A stretch of 64,000 bases of DNA from Anthoceros angustus (GCA_010909165.1 MU008161.1:496001-560000), one strand, 5' to 3'. Positions 11,517 through 23,245 are shown, counted from the first letter of the stretch. Notes: a model not told the origin generated them from the letters alone. Numbers and translations are program-made.

Positions 11517-12465
11517 ATGGCTTCCGAGGCGGGCTCAGCCGCCGCCTCGCCGCTGCTGCCGCCGCCGGAGGCGTCCACCTCCCGGCCAAGCTGGATGGCT
11601 TCTGGAGCAGCTTTGCGAAGCGGGCCAAGGCGGTGCTGCTGGAGGACGGGATCCCGGGGCCGGCCTCAGGTCTGCCGTCTCCCCGCCGCAGGGGAATCCG
11701 CGGAAGGAGTCTCCGCTGAAGCCGAAGCCGGAGCGGGAGGAGGATGGGGAGGCGGCCAAGCCTAGGCCGGGGGAGACGGCGGTGTTGCAGAAGGGGCTGG
11801 ACGCCATCGCCTCCTCCCTGGCGCTGCTCGGGGACACCATCGGGTCTGCCATTGAGGACGGGCTGAATCTGGCCAAGGCCGCGGAGTTCCGCACCACGGA
11901 CCGGAAGGCGGCCACGCGGAGCTCGGTGACGAGGAAGTCGCACGAGGTGATCGCGGCGTTGCAGCAGCAGCGGCTGTCCACCATGGGGCTCACCGGGGGG
12001 GAGGCGGGGTTCAGTGCCGAGACGCAGCTCAAGGCGTCGCGGGATGTGGCCATGGCCATGGCGTCCAAGGCCAAGGTGCTGTTCCGGGAGCTCAAGACGG
12101 TGAAAGCGGACCTCACCTTCCTGCGGGAGCGCTGTTCGCAGCTGGAGGAGGAGAACAGGCGGCTGAGGGAGAGCGCCGTCACCGGGGTCAGGGCTGAGGA
12201 AGATGACCTCGTCCGGCTGCAGCTGGAGACGCTGCTGGCGGAGAAGGCCCGCCTCGCGCAGGAGAACGCCAACTACTGCCGAGAGAACCAGTTCCTCAGA
12301 GAAGTTGTGGAGTACCACCAGCTGTCTTTGCAGGATGATCTCCCGCTGGTGGACGACAACGTGGTTGAGGATATCAGTGACGATGACCAACCCGCTGCCG
12401 GAGATGAGTCCAACTTCATCACGCCTCTCAAGGGAATCAGCCACCAGCTGGCTCCTGTTTCCTGA
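11517..12465 (+). CDS. Conserved plant coiled-coil protein, with two apparent -1 frameshifts
   Basis: A plant-specific family of unknown function. From about 11710 one frame runs to the stop: QKGLDAIASSLALLGDTIGSAIEDGL, then ETQLKASRDVAMAMASKAK, LFRELKTVKADLTFLRERC, LRLQLETLLAEKARLAQEN and FLREVVEYHQLSLQD, all hallmarks of the family; the middle is coiled coil. The conserved N-terminal block KLDGFWSSFAKRAK (from 11588) is in another frame, and the best ATG (11517, MASEAGSAAASP) in a third. Each step is a loss of one base (about 11575-11588 and 11650-11710). An intron cannot explain the second step, since the spacer is only about 22 bp. Sequencing or consensus errors in GC-rich DNA are likelier than a pseudogene, because the rest is open and well conserved. 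Confidence 0.82.
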
Positions 12466-13656
12466 GCTCACTCCTTCGCCTCAAGATCCTGGGCCTCATC
12501 TCATAGGGATTGCTTAACAACTACATTCTAATTATTTTGCGTGCTCTACTGTTGACACACAGCCATTATTCCAGCCATAGGGAGGTGTGACCGATGTCTG
12601 CCCTCTTGGTTCTTGGTCTCCGATCCGGAGACGTAGTATTGGGAGAGCAGTGTGTGCCAGGATCTTATCCCCCGAGATCTAACTTCACCCCAGTCTTAAG
12701 TCTCATTTGCTCGTTTTGTGTATATGCAAGCCTCTTTGGAAAGTTGAGCGTCTTGGGGGATGAGCTAGTTTCCTTTAGTCTTATGTACATTAATAGCCCC
12801 AATATGACTACTAAACTGAAGAGTGGGAGGAGTTTACTCACTTAGAAGGTGGATGAAGCATTTGATCAATCAAGCAGAGCAGCTAAGAGGAGGTCTTCAG
12901 TATTCTTCTGCATCCAGGTATTTTTTCTGCGCCCCGTGGCTGGCTGGTTACAATTATTGTTGTGTAAAGCATTGTCATGATCAAACTGACATGGTTCTAG
13001 CTGTCTTACTGCAGTAGGACGAAGTCGTCTTCGACGGAAATGCATCGTTCTTGCTGACAAGGAGGTCGAGTCTCAACTGGTTGTATCGAATGCTTCATGG
13101 ATAAAGCTTGGCATCTGGCACGGTTCTTGAAATAAAAACAGCGAGGCAAAAAAGGGCTCCACTCTCCGCTTCCCTCGGATTTATGAAAGGTTTCGTGCGG
13201 TCGGTTTGGACCTCGCCGTTTCTTCACTCTGGTGTCCCGATTCAGAGTCATCTGTCCTACCCGAGCGCGCGTCTCTCATACCTCTCACACCCACGCACAG
13301 CAGATGCGGAATACTCGTGAACGGCGAACCACTTCGAGGAACGAGACAAACGCAACAGACGAACCTTGTACGGTTATGCACAGTATCGCGTTACAGAAGG
13401 AATATACAATACAAGCGGCAGCATCTATTCTTTACCACTAACGCAAATTGCCTGCGGCATTCAGCCATCCTGAAGTAAAACACCGGAAACTGCTGCGCCA
13501 GCAAACAGACAGTGGAACATTTAGCCACACACTCTAAGTCCTAAGAGCGCAAAAGCATCGAGCCCGCGTGTGCCAACACCTCCACGGCAAAGTGTAACAA
13601 CGTCGCCTGAAGGCACTCACAGACTCAGCCACCTAACCTGAACCACAACCCCACAT
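12466..13656. other. Convergent intergenic region
   Basis: Lies between the 3' ends of the coiled-coil gene (+) and the steroid-binding gene (-), so it should hold two 3' UTRs. Only short unsupported reading frames; no RNA gene or repeat noticed. Confidence 0.45.
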
Positions 13657-14211
13657 TCAACTCTCAGTAGCGTCTCCGTCGGGAGCAGCGATAGGTTCGA
13701 TCGGCACCTCGTCTCCCTTGCCGGCTGCACCTGGCTCCACAATCTGGCCTACTTTCATGTACTTGCTCTGGAACTTGAACTCCCAGTCACTCAAAGCATC
13801 CAATTCGTAAGCTGACAGCCCCTCGGTGTTGGAGGTAAGGTCAGCCTGATCGAACGACATCTTGGCCAAAGCTCGGCTGGCATCCCTCCCTGCGAACAAG
13901 GAGTAGGGCCCTCCGGGACCGTAGAAGGCCCTGGAGTAGGACACGTCGTAGATTTGCCCCTTGATGGCCATGAGGAGAGGCTTGTTGGGGTCAGTCCCAT
14001 CGTACGAGAGCAGCTCCTCAGCTGTGATGTCCCCAAGCTGGACGGGAGGAGGAGGCGGCTTCACGCGCACATATTCCGGAGTGGGAGGCGCCAGAATTCC
14101 CCTCACCAGATAATAAAGAGCGAACAGCAGCGCTACAATGGTGAAAAACGTCACCTGAGACAACCCGGTGTACTCCGGTATGGCAGCATACAGATCCGTC
14201 AACACCCCCAT
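13657..14211 (-). CDS. MSBP: Membrane steroid-binding protein (MAPR, cytochrome b5-like)
   Basis: An intronless 184-residue member of the membrane-associated progesterone receptor family. An N-terminal membrane anchor (about residues 20-42, VTFFTIVALLFALYYLVRG) is followed by a proline-rich linker. Then comes a cytochrome b5-like fold: ITAEELLSYDGTDPNKPLL, AIKGQIYDVSYSRAFYGPGG, YSLFAGRDASRALAKMSF, WEFKFQSKYMKVGQI. The tyrosines that ligate haem in this family are retained (YDVS, FYGPGG). Plant members sit in the ER or plasma membrane, bind steroids or haem and act in brassinosteroid signalling and in scaffolding lignin P450s. Length and architecture are normal. It is divergent from the NIPP1-like gene. 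Confidence 0.93.
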   Translation of the reverse strand: MGVLTDLYAAIPEYTGLSQVTFFTIVALLFALYYLVRGILAPPTPEYVRVKPPPPPVQLGDITAEELLSYDGTDPNKPLLMAIKGQIYDVSYSRAFYGPGGPYSLFAGRDASRALAKMSFDQADLTSNTEGLSAYELDALSDWEFKFQSKYMKVGQIVEPGAAGKGDEVPIEPIAAPDGDATES

Positions 14212-14716
14212 CGCACCCGCAGCTCCGGCTACCCTTCGATTTGCACACTCCCGACGGCCGGCTTCTAAGGCAAATCAATCCGGGGCACCGGAGATTCGCA
14301 GTTGAAGGGAAGGGAAGGGAAGTGAAGGGGAAGGAAGAGGAGGAAGACGCACAAAGACAGACCTCGGGCGGTAAGCCCTAATACGTGGGGTACGCCTTTA
14401 TTCCAGGAGGAGGAATTCACGATGCCAGGCCTAAACGGGCCAGCCATGGTGTGAACCCTAGGCGAGGAGTAATTACCGGGCTGTGGGAAAGATTAGCAGC
14501 AAGAGCATGGGTCATCGTGCCAGGCCACGGTAGGTTTGTTTGTTGCTGGTCTCCGTCCGCAGAGCCTCGGCCTTGGGGGTTGGTGGGATGTAACGCATTC
14601 ATTCCTTCTTCTGGTGAAGGGAAGTGGTGGGGAAGTCGAGTGGAAAGTCGGGGGCACTATATAGATATGTGCGGAGTAGTTGAGCGGCCCGAGTCCGACT
14701 CCTGCCTGGTTGTGAG
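14212..14716. promoter_or_regulatory. Divergent promoter region, MSBP / NIPP1
   Basis: A 505-bp gap between two divergent start codons. On the NIPP1 side a CTATATAGAT TATA box lies at 14657-14666, about 50 bp before the ATG. This implies a very short 5' UTR. Purine-rich runs (14300-14345) lie on the MSBP side. Confidence 0.5.
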
Positions 14717-16189
14717 ATGTTGAACAAGCGTGGTCTAGACAGATTCAAGAAAGCTCAAGCTGCGGAGCCGTTTTCCGTGAATGCCGGCACACCTCAGTCC
14801 CAGGTGAGCTTGCAGCGTCCGTCTCTCAAGCCTGAACCGCAGCAGCAGTCGCAGCAGGGATTTGCGGTGCCCAAGGTTGCAGCCCCAGCGGCGTCTGCGT
14901 GCGCTGCTGGTGGGGGAGCGTCGTCTTGGCAGGCTCCGGAGTGGGCTGTCGAGCCCAAGCCAGGTTCCTTTTGGCTGGACGTTGTCAAGGATGGATCTGT
15001 GCTCGACAAGATTCCCATGGAAAGGCGGCGGACGATCTTTGGACGTCAGGCTGTGATGTGCGACTACATTTTGGACCATCCGTCTGTGTCAAGGCAACAT
15101 GCTGCAGTGGTGCAGCACAAGAATGGCAGGTTGGCCTGTATGCAGAGTTTTTACATTTCGTGAGTGAGTGGGATGGATTTGTTCCCGGTGACCCTTGCTG
15201 CCGCATCTTTTCGTCTACGTTCAGAGGCTGATATGACACTTCGTATTATGTGAAGTGGTTCTTGTGATGACCGAGCTTGTGAATTGTGCTTGTTGACCTC
15301 ACACTGGCCATGCTGAGTTGGTGGGCTTTTTGGTTGATGCAACAGCATATATGTCATCGACCTTGGCTCTGTACATGGTACCTTTGTCGCAAACGAGCGT
15401 CTCACAAAGGATCTTCCCGTGGAATTGGAAGCAGGACAGTCATTGCGTTTTGCTGCTTCGACCAGGAGCTATGTTTTGAGAAAGGCTAGCGCACCTGTTC
15501 AAAAAGATAAACCACCTCCTGGCTGCACACAGGATAAGGATGTTATTGATGTGGAAACAGATTCGCCTCGGCTTAAGCGGGTGCGGACAGGGAAGCGGGT
15601 TACCTTCAGGGACGATTATGGTGGACTCCTTGTGGAGGTCGTAGGTATATCTGATGGTGCCGACGTCTGCGCTGGACCTGGTCCTATTGGGGTGAAGGAA
15701 GGAAGTCTTGTGGGCAAGTATGAATCACTAGTTCAGGTAACGGTGATTCCCAAAAGCCAGCAGGAGAAGGATAAGCAAAACCCACCATCCAGCTCCACGA
15801 GTAGCCAAAACTCACTTCATGGGGTGACACAAAGTCTGAAACAGTATCTGGATAAGGTCAAGTCGCCAGTCAAAGGTGGTCTGTATGGTGATCTTGAAGG
15901 AGAGTCGTTGGCAGAGATCAAGGAGGGTGCTTGGGCAGAGACCAACAGGCACGATGTGGACTCTGCTCCCTCGACAAGCGAGCACGGTTATGCCTCCAAA
16001 GACAGTGACTTCGTCAAGGCCGCTGATGGCACCTCTACCATTCCTGCTGACGCCAAGGTCGATGGTGGCTCTTCTTCGAGAGCACCCGGCATAAGATCCC
16101 ACATGGAAAACGAAGAGGAGGACTTGTTCACTGAGGCTAGGACATCGAATGTCCAGCAGATTGCAGACGGCTTGTCATTGACCGGCTGA
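14717..16189 (+). CDS. NIPP1: NIPP1-type FHA protein, PP1 regulatory subunit
   Basis: Nuclear inhibitor of protein phosphatase 1, which binds PP1 and phosphorylated splicing factors. Two exons, 14717-15129 and 15346-16189, are joined through a split AGC codon, giving 418 residues. The start GLDRFKKAQAAEPFSV matches plant NIPP1. The FHA domain (about residues 85-185) has IFGRQ, SVSRQHAAVV and IDLGSVHGTFVAN, with the phosphothreonine-binding Arg/Ser and the Gly-Thr loop intact. Downstream the PP1 docking motif RVTF is followed by the conserved blocks VGISDGADV and GPIGVKEGSLVGKYESLVQV. The C terminus contains the acidic EEEDLF motif. Complete and ordinary. Confidence 0.95.
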
Positions 16190-17539
16190 GGAGCTTGCAA
16201 GCGGGCTGTAGTTCAGACTTCAGGCTGATGCTGTTCCGGGCGAGCGAAGTTGTTGCAGGTGCACAACTCTCCTCTTTCGCCTGTTGACACGGAAAGGGCA
16301 AGTTCTAGTTCATCAGTTTACTATGTTAATCAGGGATTTCTCTCCCGGGTTGTTTCTCTTGTGTTGCCCTTTTGACTTGCCCCCGCTTCCTGTTTATTTA
16401 ACATTTTCTGTGAATGGACAGGAACATTGGAAGACTGCCAGCGAGAAGACTAAAAGTTGGGTAGTTTTTCGTCATACGGGCTTGGCATGGACCTTACCAA
16501 TTCAATCATATCTTGTATAAAGCGCAATTTGGTGTCTGTGTTACCTCAATAGAATCTAAGGTCTATATCATAGATTTGGGTTTTTCCCAAGGTTCATAAA
16601 GCATTGCTGCCAAGAAGAAAGCTCTTGCGCATCCGAAAATCCAGCCTAATGGAAACACGTGTACCGGAAAGTTGGCCTCCGTTGCTGAAGGAAAGCAATA
16701 CCGTGGAGCTTGCGATTCCATTTATGAGCGTCAATGGAGACTTTGTTAAAAAAAGAAGTGATGGAAAACCCATTTACCTGAAACCCATGGGGACAACCCA
16801 CTAAAGGGGTCACTTATGAGCCGTTGGTGGGACTGTCTGTACCAACAATTTTATAATCGAAAAAATGATATGAGAAAAACTTTCGGAGATTTATCAAGAA
16901 GTGTGTTAGGGTGGTTTTACATACGGCACCGGTGGTGGAGCCACGGTGCCTCTGACGACCGCCGACGTGTGCTAGTCTACCCACCGCCGACGTGTGCTAG
17001 TCTGGCTAGTTTCGGCTTCTACAGGCATCCGTCAGTTGCACACTACACGCTTTCGACCGCCGGTTGCCAGGGCCCACAATGTCACCCTAAACGTCCTAAC
17101 CACGGGTGAGGTTGTGTTTCAGCAAGTGCCCACGAGTACATTGCTAGCCTTCCGGAGTCTGGATCGTTCAGCTTGGTGGCGAGATTGTTGAGGCAGCTTG
17201 TGGCGGGAACAAAGAGGCGGCCTACCAGAAATAACAGAACTATTGATGACATTTTGTGATTACATTTCACCATGGACAACGTAAGTGTGAAACTAATATT
17301 TGTCATGGTTTATACCAGAGATGCCTTTGCTACATAGCTCAATTTTAATTTCATGTGTGGCTGGTTTTAGTAGAAACCCTAGGAGGGCTTGTTAATATAT
17401 TTCTTCTTGCCCATGCCAGCCAGATTAAGTGTGGGATACAATGGTCCAAGGGTTAATATTGTTCATTGCAGTGGAATGTTTGAGTTCCACATATCAGCAA
17501 GCATTGATTCAAATATCATTGTTGCTCTTGATTTCTTCT
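16190..17539. other. Intergenic, no gene seen
   Basis: The first few hundred bases are probably the NIPP1 3' UTR. The rest has only short unsupported frames. A 24-bp direct repeat containing CCGCCGACGTGTGCTAGTCT occurs twice around 16961-17004. Confidence 0.4.
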
Positions 17540-18058
17540 ATGAAGAAAAAGGCAACAAGGAAGCCTGCCAAGAAACGGAAGTTTGCTTGGACAAAACAAC
17601 AACATCAAGGATATCATGACCAACAACTTACGGTGTCATATTCCGATAAAATGTTTTGGCAATGTCTTCGCATTTGTAGAAATACATTTCTGTACATATA
17701 TGGTGAAGTAGGTCCGCTACTTTTCACTTCTGACACTTGATTCTGCAAAAATGTTCTTGTTGAGGTAAAAGTTGCCATGGACCTTTATCGTCTAGCTTTT
17801 GGAGACAAGCTTTAAACTATTGGTAATATCCTTGGATACAACACTCCTACCGTTGGTTTGGCAACACATGCTTTTTATGATGCTCTTGTCACTAAAGTGC
17901 ATGCATTGTATATTTCTTGGCCAGGAGAAGACATGTTGTTGAAACACTCTCAAGAACTTGAGGCGCTGCAAAGCATTGTGTATATGGTTGAAGCAGTGGA
18001 TGGCTCCCATATCCCTATTTCGGGACCCTTTGAAGCCGAGTGCTTCATATTATGGTAA
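17540..18058 (+). pseudogene. PIF/Harbinger transposase fragment (HARBI1-like)
   Basis: A lysine-rich lead (MKKKATRKPAKKRKFAW) is followed by YSDKMFWQCLRICRNTFLYI, a short out-of-frame stretch, then VKVAMDLYRLAFGDKL, one stop, TIGNILGYNTPTVGLATHAF, ISWPGEDMLLKHSQELEAL and VEAVDGSHIPIS. This is the N-terminal region and first catalytic Asp (VDGSHIPI) of the Harbinger DDE nuclease. A frameshift follows (SYYG readable in another frame) and the rest of the catalytic domain is missing. At least one stop and two frameshifts make it inactive. Confidence 0.8.
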
Positions 18059-18122
18059 TAGCACCTTGCTTAATATGGGATTACGATTTTGGCTCGGCAG
18101 GTAGCCTTAATGACTGGAACTT

Positions 18123-18420
18123 GCCCTACTAGAAATGGCAGCCCATGTTACACTTTATGTTAAGATTTGGACCCTTGGATGTAACACTTATGTTGCAATT
18201 TTGGGGTCATGTAACACTTTTTGGGCCTCTTGTTACACTTTGGCTTGGAAACCAAACCGGAGCGTTTGTTGCAACCATATTGCAATGGTGTTGCAATTAT
18301 GTTGAGATGAAGTGAAAGGTGCTTTTGTCCTCTCTCAAGATTGCAATAAGATTGCAACATATAAAGTGTTACAAGAAAAGTCTTGTAACACTTTTGGAGG
18401 CTTGGTACCGAACCTCCTCC
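18123..18420. repeat. Subterminal-repeat region, possibly a CACTA-like transposon end
   Basis: Begins CCCTACTAGAAATGGCAGCC, close to the CACTACTAGAAA ends of plant CACTA elements. It continues with many scattered copies, in both orientations, of TGTTACA/TGTAACAC and TTGCAAT/ATTGCAA. Such dense short direct and inverted motifs are typical of transposon subterminal regions. No opposite end was found, so the element class is tentative. Confidence 0.4.
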
Positions 18421-19190
18421 CCATCTACCTTCCTCCTTTTACTACTATTACCCTATAGAATACCTAGTTTTACTTAGTAATAGGGTAATACCTAGTTTTA
18501 CTTAATAGTTCCACTGATACTCGTATGAATACACATATATATAAATACATGTACGAATATATTCTTCATAAAATATATGTATTGTTCATGGCAACATATA
18601 CTATACAGTAATTTCCTGTGATATACGGTCATATTTCATTTTGTATAAAATAAGCATATACGTCACACGGATAACGTACATACTTTGTATACGTCCAAGA
18701 TACGTTTACCAGTTTGTCCTTGAGCACTCAGTGCCTTTTGTGCCTACGAGTTTGTGCTATGCGGACCCATGTTTGCTATGCGCCGGCGTGAGGTTGTTTG
18801 TCTCCAAGTCCTCCCTTCTTCTCTCTCCCCCTAGATAACTACCTCATGTCCGTTACGCGCCTTTTTGCCCCTGTCTCGACCATGGCTGTTGTTGGTTGCT
18901 CCACTCCTATCCTCCCTCTGCCACCCGCCTCTCGGAGGGTATAAAGCGGCTGCAATCAATATCGGCTGCAATGTTTGTTGCACGCAGCCAACACCTAGTT
19001 CGAAGAGTTTTTCCTAATGACAATACATTAGAGTAGATAGCATTCAAAACACAAGGCCCTGAAAGCCATAGTTTAGGTTTTACATCACTTTTTAGTGATT
19101 AAAATTTTGTACATGTAATTAGATATCTCGCCTCCTACCACCCCCAGACAGGAAGGCAATCAAAGACTATAGCAAGCCTACTTTCAAGGC
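18421..19190. other. AT-rich spacer, no gene seen
   Basis: AT-rich with short internal repeats such as CCTATAGAATACCTAGTTTT-like blocks (18450-18500). No coding support. Confidence 0.35.
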
Positions 19191-20184
19191 TTCTATGCTC
19201 TATATGGGTCAATTAACTTTTGTATGGCCTGAATAACAGCTGCTATTTGAGGATCTTCAGAAATAACACCAGATTTCTTTGACTTACCTGGTGTTGCAAC
19301 TTGGCTGGTTGATGTTTTGTCTAAAGCAAAGGCATCAATGTCTTGTCCTATGTGGTTGGAACCACCAGGTTGCAGGGCATGTGAGTCCGCATGTGCCTGC
19401 CATACAACGTGGGCACGATTGTGCATTTACTGATCCACGATATCATACCACACACATGAGACAGATCTCGCACGTCTTGAAGTTGAATTTGCAAACTTGT
19501 CCACTTTGTAATCGTTATACATAGTCTTCCACTTTTGCCTGTATGCTTCTAAGGATTTGTCAAAATCATGACATATGGCCGCAATTTTGAGGGTCATCTT
19601 GCTCTATATGTCAATTCATGTGCAATCCTAAAGGTCCACAGTCAGAGCATGAAAGTTGTGATGCACTCTGCCAGAAAGTGAACATTCTTAAGTGAAGAGT
19701 GCCGCACTTGTTTCCTAGATTTGTCAAAATCACTATTCATGGAACCACAAACATGGATGAGTTTCATAATATGATAGTCCTTCCAAGCTTGATCAGTCTT
19801 CTTACTAAGGATGTCGGCGACTTCAGAGCTACTCCGGGCTTTCTTTGACGTTCAGGCTCTCATCTTTTGATGACTGCTGGCAGGTCTTATTGGGCTAGGT
19901 CTTGATTCTAAGTCTATGAGTGGAATGACACTGATAAATGATGGTGTATGAGAAGTTGGTACAGGTGTGTCAGTAGTCATAGGCATAGGGGGCACCAAGG
20001 AAACGAGAGGGGAAAAGGCCGGGTGGGTGCGGCCAGGCATGGGCAAAGGATAATGAAAAGTAAAACCTTGAACAGACTGGTTGAGAGTGGGAGGCATATC
20101 TAGATTGGAAATCCCAGCAGATTGGAGAGAAGCATTGAGGTATGATAAAAAGGACTCATTAGACAACCTTGCATATGGATCCAT
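19191..20184 (-). pseudogene. MYB/SANT-like accessory gene of a Harbinger-type element, decayed
   Basis: On the minus strand an open N-terminal part (MDPYARLSNESFLSYLNASL..., 110 codons) is followed, in shifted frames, by WKDYHIMKLIHVCGSMNSDF, then DFDKSLEAYRQKWKTMYNDY and KVDKFANS. A final open part runs ADSHALQPGGSNHIGQDID to a C-terminal helix (PQIAAVIQAIQKLIDPYR). The middle looks like the MYB/SANT-like domain that Harbinger elements encode beside their transposase. The same family recurs at 25.95 kb. Convergent placement beside the transposase fragment at 17.5 kb suggests one decayed two-gene element. Confidence 0.55.
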
Positions 20185-21463
20185 ACTACAATTTGTGGAA
20201 GAGACTACAAATACCAGATGAATGTCGTTGCCTAAAGTGGACTTTGAAGCCGCTTTCTAGTAGCAAAATAGCAACGAAGGCTTCAAAGGCACTTGCCTGC
20301 AGGCTTTGCGTTTTGACATGTTGAATGTATCCGAGATGCTTGAACCCGGATTGGATGCTCTGTGATGGCGCATTGATCTCCAGAGCTGCGAGATTGTGGC
20401 CTACCTAGTATGCCTTTGCAGCTGCCAAATTGGTGCTTGCTTGTAGCCTAGCAGTTGCAAGATTGGTATCTATGTACTCCCTTATAGCTGCCAATTTGAT
20501 GTCTGCTTGTTCACCTTGATGGTCTCTACCGCTTTATTTTCAATACCATTGTTCGCTCCTACCAACATCGCTGTCGTGACTCACAAAACACAAAGTGCCT
20601 ACCCTTTTGGTAATGCATGTTTATCACGGTTGATTACAGTTTTGCGTGGCTTTTTGTTATTGGTGCAATCGGTGCATGGCAGTGTGTGCAGACACCACCG
20701 ACCCTCGAAAGTAGGTGGTGCTCCGACACCACTGCCACAGCCACATTGGCGCCACAGTGGTACAGCCACCTCAGTACCACCGGCAAATGTAAAATACATA
20801 CGAAGGTGTCTACCAATAAGAAAGCGCCATGTTACCACTAGCGGTATGATGTAAAACCACCCTTATTAGGCTACCACAGATTTCACATTGTTTGAATTCA
20901 AAATCAATTTAACTTTTCTAAGATGGTCAGATACAAGATATGCTTTTAGTATTCACTAGGATAGTTTTAACCCATAGATATAGCTTTCTGTCTATGGTAA
21001 CTTTTAGTGACAGATTGACTTTTGCAATGGCTCATACCATGTACATATTCACATATTCATGTTTGAGGCCTTGGCAAGTTTTGTGGTTCTTTTGTGATTG
21101 TCTTGGGGTTTATACCACACCGGTCTGTCAGTGCCACGAAGCACTAACGACAGGCTAGATATGGCTCTAACATATGGTAAACACTCTTTACGATTCATGG
21201 TAAAGTTCTCCCATCTTGAGTTTATCGTGCTCCATGATGTGAACTCATTATATAATCCGGGCCCTGGCAAGCTTGCCACTCTATGCCCGGGTGCGGCCAT
21301 TCTCCTTCAGAATGTGCTTTTACACATTGCTGGCGTTTAGGCCCGTCGAGGCTTTGCAATGTGGTCACCATGCAGTCTATTGACATCAACCCCCCATGAA
21401 AGGGGATAACAGTGGAACGATTCCACACACTTTCATATGAGGAATTAGGGTTACATGTTCAAG
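20185..21463. other. Intergenic, no gene seen
   Basis: Only short unsupported frames. The part 20690-20850 is rich in CCAC/GTGG repeats in both orientations. Confidence 0.35.
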
Positions 21464-21640
21464 AGTGTGTTTCCTCAAGGCTGTTGAAGGTCTGTTGAAG
21501 GCCACTAAATGTCTACTCAAGGGTGCTAAACGCGTGCTCAAGGTTGCTCAAGGGTTGCATATAGATGCTGCAAGGGCTTATGGGTCCCATACTTCATGGT
21601 TCAGGTTCATGCTCGCGAGGTTAGTCAGATGGCTGCTTGC

Positions 21641-21782
21641 GCGACCATGCTTGCAAGCGCCAATGTTCGCACAACACAACCCTGAGAAAACATGTGTATC
21701 GCACGCAAGAAGAGCGAACATGCTTGCAAGCACCAATGTTCCCACAGCCCTAAGAAAAACATGTGTATCGCACGCAAAAAGA
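21641..21782. repeat. Tandem repeat, about 2 x 72 bp
   Basis: Two imperfect units, 21641-21713 and 21714-21782, each with ATGCTTGCAAGC, CAATGTTC and ACATGTGTATCGCACGCAA. Confidence 0.8.
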
Positions 21783-21836
21783 TTCTTGACACCTCGTGAC
21801 AACATCGGTATACAGGGAGAACCCTAAACTCCGGCC

Positions 21837-21986
21837 GATGTCGTCAAGTGTGTGACCTAAGAAGTTTTCACGGCTGATGTCGTCAAGTGTGTGACCCAAG
21901 AAGTTTTGACGACCGATGTCATCAAGTGTATGGCCTAAAAAGTTTTCACTGCTGATGTCGTCAAGTGGGTGAGCTAAGAAGTTTTA
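21837..21986. repeat. Minisatellite, 3.8 copies of 39 bp
   Basis: Units start at 21837, 21876, 21915 and 21954, each beginning GATGTCRTCAAGTGTRTG and ending in AAGAAGTTTT. The period is exactly 39 bp although the units differ by point changes. Confidence 0.9.
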
Positions 21987-22560
21987 TGTAACCCTTGAAA
22001 AAACCCTTGGTATAATGGTGACAATATCGCCATTCCATATGGGTGACAGATGAATGATAATGTTTCCAACAGCACTTGAGACTATTTTCTTCATGGTATC
22101 TCACCGAAAAGAATAACTAATGTTGAAATGCTCATTTGGGTGCACTCTTTATGTCTATATTTCTTATTTCAATGTTATACACTTCTTATGAAAACAATCA
22201 CCGAAAGGTAAGGCCCTATCTATGATTTTCAACGAGAGAAACTTTTCAATGAACTACAGATCTTTCATAAGTCCTGAATCCTTGCCCAATTTGGTAATGC
22301 TAGTTAGGGCGAACTTGTAACACGACAAGCGGATGTTGTCTCAAAAATCGCCTTTGATTAGTGTGGTCATACACAGTACCTGGACATGCTGCCGTAGTCT
22401 GTTGTTAATTCGCTCATCTTCCGATAGCAGCCCCTGAACGATGGCCGTAGTAGGGCAACCGGACCCGTTGTCGACTCAACAAATTGGTCCTGCACAGGGA
22501 GCTACACCTGACCTCACTACATATAGGGAGTCCACCCCCGGCAAACGGCCAGGCCTCCAG
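21987..22560. other. Intergenic, no gene seen
   Basis: No coding or RNA support; leads into the 347-bp tandem duplication. Confidence 0.35.
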
Positions 22561-23245
22561 GTGCAGCAGTGTAAGGAGTCCAACACTTCCGCTTCCGAGA
22601 AAATGTGCAGGTAGGAACGGGTTTTCCAGCGATGGTCGTCGCCAGGAGCAAGAGCACTTGTGCAACAATCTTTTCTGGACCCTACCATGTGTGGGATTAG
22701 AGACGAGTTAAGAAAAGCTCCCGCGCCTGACTTCCAGCCTGCAGGGCACGGGGGCACGGCGAGGTCCTGTGGGGTCAAGTCAGCTTGGGTTGATGAGCAG
22801 CTTGTTTCCTTGGATACGCAGATGGGTCCTGGTGCCTCTCCTTCCAAGACCAGCTGTCGGGATAAGCCTTAACCTCGCGGGCGTGCAGGATCGGAAATGG
22901 GCTCTAGGTGCAGCAGTCTAAGTATCTCAGCACTTCCACTGCCGAGGAAGTGTGTGGGTGGGAACGAGTTTTCCAGCGATGGCAGTTGCCAGGAGCAGGA
23001 GCATTTGTGGCAACAAATTTTTCTAAACCCTATCATGTGGTGGGACAACAGACGAGATAAGACGAGCTCCCGTTTGCCTGACTTCCGGCGTAAAGAGCTG
23101 CTCATCAACCCAAGCTGGCTTCAAGCCAGCTTGGGTTGGTAAGCAGCTCCTTTCCTTGGATATGCAGACGGGTCCTGGTGCCTCTCGTTCCAAGTCGGGC
23201 CCTGTGGATAAGCCTGAACCTGGCAGGCGTGCAGGATCGGAAAGG
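22561..23245. repeat. Diverged tandem duplication, about 347-bp period
   Basis: Unit 1 (22561-22900) and unit 2 (22908-23245) share GGTTTTCCAGCGATGG-type, CTGACTTCC and GGGTCCTGGTGCCTCTC blocks and the closing GCGTGCAGGATCGGAAA. The copies are clearly diverged, so the duplication is older than the others in this window. No coding frame is conserved between them. Confidence 0.8.
23106..23138. repeat. Near-perfect palindrome, 16-bp arms
   Basis: Arms CAACCCAAGCTGGCTT and AAGCCAGCTTGGGTTG are separated by one base. The corresponding place in repeat unit 1 (22780-22795) has only one arm (CAGCTTGGGTTGATGAGCAG), so the other arm was added in unit 2. Confidence 0.9.

Noticed and set aside
11650-11712. 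A 22-bp GT-AG intron to repair the coiled-coil gene frame
   Set aside because: Far below any plausible plant intron length; a missing base explains the shift.
11380-12471. Long minus-strand frame (363 codons) over the coiled-coil gene
   Set aside because: Arg/Pro/Leu-rich antisense shadow in GC-rich DNA; the plus strand carries the conserved family sequence.
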